A stretch of DNA of 64,000 bases. Origin: CAG-841 sp963656825. Its GTDB lineage: Bacteria; Bacillota; Clostridia; Oscillospirales; CAG-272. Made by a program: the position numbers and the translations under genes. The notes under the pieces were generated by a model that saw only the letters and a list, made by a program, of their open reading frames with translations, did not search any database and was not told the origin of the DNA. Of this stretch, positions 61,141 to 64,000 are shown one piece after another. The first letter of the stretch is position 1. Each line of letters begins with the position of its first letter. The stretch covers positions 1 to 64,000 of the forward strand of contig CAVKJG010000002.1 of NCBI GenBank assembly GCA_963656825.1, written 5' to 3'.

Positions 61141-61262
61141 AGGTTTTTGCCCCCTTGAAAGTGATAAATAACGCGAAAAATGATACTAAGTCAAGTTTAA
61201 TCTTTAGATATTATTAGATCTAATATCGCGTGCGCATACGCGCACACGCACGCGAGGAGCTT
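61141..61262 (-). other. Palindromic intergenic region, candidate replication origin
   Basis: The only non-coding space inside the element. It has GATATTA/TAATATC (61207-61213 with 61221-61227) and CGCGTGCG/CGCACGCG (61227-61234 with 61247-61254). A smaller TGCGC/GCGCA stem lies within and is an alternative fold. Such stacked hairpins next to rep suit a rolling-circle origin. Confidence 0.5.
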
Positions 61263-62174
61263 TTATAGCAGCTCCGTTGGCACTGCGGGGAGTGCCGGAG
61301 AGGGGGCTGCGCTCCCCCTCTCCGGACTCTCCCCGGGGGCAGGCTTGAACATGTCCCGTTCGCACGGCTTGCGGACGTCAAGAATGTACCTCGTCTTGAG
61401 CTTGTCCCACTCCCACCGCTCGGGGACTTCGTGAGTAAAGCCAAGATTATATGCTTCGCTGTAAACCTTGCTGTCGTAGCGTTTGGTATAAGGCATCCAA
61501 AAGAAGTAGGTATTGAACTCGTCCTTGCCTACGTCCTTTATGTTGACAATGTCGTTTGTTACGGAGATCTCTCGCCATTTCACTTTACCAAAGGGGAAGA
61601 ACAGGCAACGATGTAAACCGCGAAGCTCTATCAGGGCGTTGAAGCGGCCTCTGATAGGCTTTGCTATGAAGTCCGAAGCCTGTTCGGTGAAATAGCAGTG
61701 TCCGGGGATCTCCGTGTCCATCCACTGCCTATCAAAGCGTATACCGACCTGCACGTTGTTTTTTACGGCAGGGATATCGAACTTATACTGATCGCAGATC
61801 TGGCCGACCTCGTCGATAAAGGTAATCGAATTTCTGTCTTTCAGCTTTTCGGCAAAAAGATGTTCCGTTGTCAGCACGTCTGACATTCTTTTGTTTATGC
61901 GGTTGCCGAGCCGGATCGCAATATTGCTGTAAACGTGCGGCTTGCTCTTTCGTTTGTCTTTTCGGAAAGGATGAAAGAAGCAGCTTCGGCGGTACACCGC
62001 GTAAGCTTTTTTGTACCATTTCACGACATGCAAAACTGCCATGTAGGTCTTGCCGGATCCCAAGCCGCCGATAAAGCAGGTGAGATATTCCTGCGGTATC
62101 GGCTTGCTGAGGATGATCGAAACGACAAGCCAGACTATGAACACGCCGACAACTATAATCAATGCGGCTTTCAT
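61263..62174 (-). CDS. Zot/pI-like morphogenesis ATPase
   Basis: 303 residues. A membrane helix lies at the N-terminus (about 4-22, ALIIVVGVFIVWLVVSIIL), unlike the central or C-terminal anchor of the best-known members. Walker A is GGLGSGKT (36-43) and Walker B is ITFIDE (117-122). This is the Zonular occludens toxin/pI family that powers filamentous phage assembly at the membrane. The Pro- and Ser-rich C-terminus covers the hairpin at 61295-61325. The ATG shares one base with the upstream stop. Confidence 0.9.
   Translation of the reverse strand: MKAALIIVVGVFIVWLVVSIILSKPIPQEYLTCFIGGLGSGKTYMAVLHVVKWYKKAYAVYRRSCFFHPFRKDKRKSKPHVYSNIAIRLGNRINKRMSDVLTTEHLFAEKLKDRNSITFIDEVGQICDQYKFDIPAVKNNVQVGIRFDRQWMDTEIPGHCYFTEQASDFIAKPIRGRFNALIELRGLHRCLFFPFGKVKWREISVTNDIVNIKDVGKDEFNTYFFWMPYTKRYDSKVYSEAYNLGFTHEVPERWEWDKLKTRYILDVRKPCERDMFKPAPGESPERGSAAPSPALPAVPTELL
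61295..61325. repeat. Perfect 12-bp GC-rich hairpin at the 3' end of the Zot-like gene
   Basis: CCGGAGAGGGGG (61295-61306), loop CTGCGCT, CCCCCTCTCCGG (61314-61325), without a T-run. It could be the packaging signal, which in other filamentous phages is a long hairpin next to the origin, or a transcription terminator. Confidence 0.6.
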
Positions 62175-62728
62175 CAGTAGGTGTACACCTCGCCTTCATA
62201 AATATGGCGGATCTTCAGACGCCCGAAATAGTCGTGCAGAAATGCTTTGTCTTCGTCCGATATACCGTAAGCCTCGGCAGTGTCCTCAAGGTCATACATG
62301 AGGAAGGACAGGTGCTGATAGCTCCATGCGGAGTTAGGATCGTCCAAAAACTTTTTGAAGCTTTTAAGGTTGAATTTTGTCCATGTCTTTTTAACAAAAG
62401 TATAATTTTCGTTAATATACGCAAGCGAGCTGTCGTAAATCGCTTGGATCTTCGTCAGATCGTCTGCTGTCTGCTGATCGGTTGCAAATGGTGAAAACAA
62501 ATTGTAAACGCTTTCGACTGCTTTATTGAGAACGTTGGTGAGATTGCCGCCGAACTTTATCACACGAGAAAAGCTCATGCTGAGAAGTCCGGCATTTATA
62601 TCTCTGCACTCAGTAAGATCAAGCTGCGGCGACGTGGTATCGAACGTGTAATCGTAGGAAGCGGAAAAGCCGAATATCACGGCAAGAGCTATACAGCCTA
62701 TGAGGAGAAAACAAACGGCTTTATTCAT
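62174..62728 (-). CDS. Small membrane protein of the inovirus-like element
   Basis: 184 residues from the ATG at 62728 (AAAGGCGG upstream); a TTG at 62737 is also in frame. An N-terminal hydrophobic helix (AVCFLLIGCIALAVIFGFSA) is followed by a polar, mainly helical domain with many aromatic residues (FVKKTWTKFNLKSFKKFLDD). No family is recognised. It occupies the position between the adsorption-like gene (5-base gap) and the Zot-like ATPase (one-base overlap), where filamentous phages often keep a minor virion or assembly protein. Confidence 0.75.
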   Translation of the reverse strand: MNKAVCFLLIGCIALAVIFGFSASYDYTFDTTSPQLDLTECRDINAGLLSMSFSRVIKFGGNLTNVLNKAVESVYNLFSPFATDQQTADDLTKIQAIYDSSLAYINENYTFVKKTWTKFNLKSFKKFLDDPNSAWSYQHLSFLMYDLEDTAEAYGISDEDKAFLHDYFGRLKIRHIYEGEVYTY

Positions 62729-62733
62729 AAAGA

Positions 62734-64000
62734 TCAACCGCCTTTCAGAACTTTAAGTACAATAATCACCGCGCCGCCAATGGCGATAATACCGACAATC
62801 GTAAGCAAGGTAATGCCGCCAATGGATATGTTGGATCCGACATAAAGTGCAGAGCCGGTGAACGCGCCGAGGATCTTTGTGACAAAGTCGGAAACACCGG
62901 AATCCGTGGTTACGTTCTTCTGATAGGTTATGCCGGCTTGCTTGCCGGCTGTAAAGCTTGTGTCGTCGTATGTATCGTTGTCATTATCCACGACGTGGAT
63001 CAGGCTGCAAGCTCCGCCGCCTGCGTTATAGCCTGCCGTATAACTGCTATCGTCGTAGCCGTCGCTGTTTGTGTCCACGACGTGAGAGGTCAGGCAGACA
63101 TCTATTTGTATAATGTTGCTGTAAACGTCTTCATTACCAATGCTTTCTACAAGGCGGAACTGTACCCACTTGTTATTGTGGGTTTTTTCATAATGCCAAT
63201 CGTATTCGTCTGTTTCCCAATAGTCATAGCTGTAATCCATACCGACTACAAGCGGCGTCCAAGTTGCATAATCATCACCGGCTCCATAATCCGTATACGT
63301 CATATATTCCAAGTAAACGGGATTGCTCGCATTTGTTCTCGTCCACAAAAGCTTGCCGTCACGGTAAGACAGTGACGGAGTTTTCGGAGAATTAGACAGT
63401 CCGCTGTTATATCCTGCCGTGTAGCTTGCGTCGTCGTAGCCGTCGCTGTTTGTGTCGGTAACGTGTGTTTTGTCACAAGTGCCGGCAGCAAGCGCAGCCT
63501 GATATTCAGCTTCGGTGTAATAACGAGTTACAGCAAAAGGAGTGTATTTATATATTGAAGAAGTACCACCAATCGCCAAAAAATATTTGGCTCTGTAAAC
63601 AGTGCCAATATTGCTATCAAGCACTTTTGTGATTTTATTATCAGACAAGGTATAAAAAAGTGTTCCGGAACCTACATCACTTGTAGTAGTGCCGTTGTGA
63701 CTAGAATTATATCTATAAGGAGCAGAAACAACAGAATAACCACAAAGATATTTACCGTCGCCAATACGAACGAAAGAAGATAAAGTAACATGGGCAGCAG
63801 GGACAGAAGCGCCGTAAGCATCGGTTACAGAAGAAGTAGCAAGAGAAGAAGCAATATGATTAAAATAGCCAGCAGGAATTGTAGCCAAAACAGTATATTC
63901 CCGAGTAGCAAAATTGAAAGAACACAACTGCTTGATAGTTTTGTTTGTAGTAGTATCGGTATAAGCGCTGCAGAAATAAGCGTAGCCGTTTTCGTATTGA
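62734..64000 (-). CDS. Large repeat-bearing surface protein, probable phage adsorption protein (5' end outside window)
   Basis: At least 422 residues; the frame is open to the window edge, so the N-terminus is missing. Three repeats share C-x3-H-V-x-D-x-x-x-D-x-Y-D-D-x-S-[YF]-T-A-G, two in the form DTNSDGYDDxSYTAGYN and one as DNDNDTYDDTSFTAGK. The acidic run is like calcium-binding loops. The final about 40 residues (ALYVGSNISIGG, then TIVGIIAIGGAVIIVLKVLKGG) form a membrane anchor with a short basic tail, as in pIII-type adsorption proteins. Tyr- and Thr-rich stretches upstream suggest a beta structure. Confidence 0.75.
   Translation of the reverse strand, partial: QYENGYAYFCSAYTDTTTNKTIKQLCSFNFATREYTVLATIPAGYFNHIASSLATSSVTDAYGASVPAAHVTLSSFVRIGDGKYLCGYSVVSAPYRYNSSHNGTTTSDVGSGTLFYTLSDNKITKVLDSNIGTVYRAKYFLAIGGTSSIYKYTPFAVTRYYTEAEYQAALAAGTCDKTHVTDTNSDGYDDASYTAGYNSGLSNSPKTPSLSYRDGKLLWTRTNASNPVYLEYMTYTDYGAGDDYATWTPLVVGMDYSYDYWETDEYDWHYEKTHNNKWVQFRLVESIGNEDVYSNIIQIDVCLTSHVVDTNSDGYDDSSYTAGYNAGGGACSLIHVVDNDNDTYDDTSFTAGKQAGITYQKNVTTDSGVSDFVTKILGAFTGSALYVGSNISIGGITLLTIVGIIAIGGAVIIVLKVLKGG

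Larger units (their letters stand above)
59289..64000 (-). mobile_element. Integrated inovirus-like (filamentous phage) element, right end outside window
   Basis: Five minus-strand genes form a compact, tightly overlapping set: adsorption-like protein, small membrane protein, Zot/pI-like ATPase, HUH Rep and tyrosine integrase. They lie next to a tRNA-Lys. Zot-like ATPase plus rolling-circle Rep plus a surface protein with a C-terminal membrane anchor is the core of filamentous phages. No major coat gene was seen; it should lie beyond base 64000, as should the second attachment site. The left boundary is either in the tRNA (59289-59302) or at the repeat 59388-59401. Confidence 0.8.

Overview
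The window is 64 kb of a draft chromosome with one 10-N assembly gap at 20714-20723. It comes from a Gram-positive, spore-forming, anaerobic Firmicute, most likely an uncultured clostridial (Oscillospirales-like) gut organism. The evidence is the sporulation genes (gpr, spoIIP, a SpoVB-type flippase), a class III oxygen-sensitive ribonucleotide reductase, RNase J, a zinc-type L28, AGGAGG ribosome-binding sites and typical Firmicute gene neighbourhoods. The taxonomic placement is an inference.

Region by region. 1-7381: the 3' end of radA, RNase J, a cysteine desulfurase with a small Se/S-carrier-like partner, and a DUF1846 protein, with two large composite palindromic repeat loci (852-1388 and 6935-7320, mutually inverted). 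7382-10107: an S-layer-homology secreted protein and a small XRE-repressor module with a striking paired operator, followed by a structured remnant beside tmRNA. 10107-17330: ssrA/smpB, a DivIVA-like protein, an SGNH hydrolase/FkbM methyltransferase pair, manA, and the sporulation pair gpr-spoIIP. 17335-20657: a secreted ricin-lectin/caspase-like protein with a membrane-anchored partner, marR and rpsT. 20682-37848: a long minus-strand housekeeping block. One transcription unit runs plsX-rnc-radical SAM-smc-ftsY-rdgB-yhbY-yqeK-LCP-rsfS-leuS and another runs yceD-rpmF-DUF512-der-plsY. 37867-43674: topA, dprA, trmH, and infC-rpmI-rplT with a leader attenuator and a non-canonical ATC start on infC. 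43794-59204: a CPBP protease, the class III RNR system (nrdG; nrdD fused to a glutaredoxin-like domain; trxB) with NrdR boxes, an HPr-like protein without the catalytic histidine, trmB, rpmB, tandem esterases, a YitT transporter, a SpoVB-like flippase and an M23 peptidase.

59253-64000 is the most remarkable part. Downstream of a tRNA-Lys gene, all on the minus strand, lie a tyrosine integrase, an HUH rolling-circle Rep, a Zot/pI-like ATPase, a small membrane protein and a large repeat-bearing protein with a C-terminal membrane anchor that runs off the window. This is the gene set of a filamentous phage (inovirus) integrated in a Firmicute. It also has a GC-rich palindromic intergenic region and a 12-bp hairpin that could be its origin and packaging signal.

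Promoters are unusually easy to read. Many have a TTGACA-like -35, exactly 17 bp, and an extended -10 of the form TGnTATAAT.
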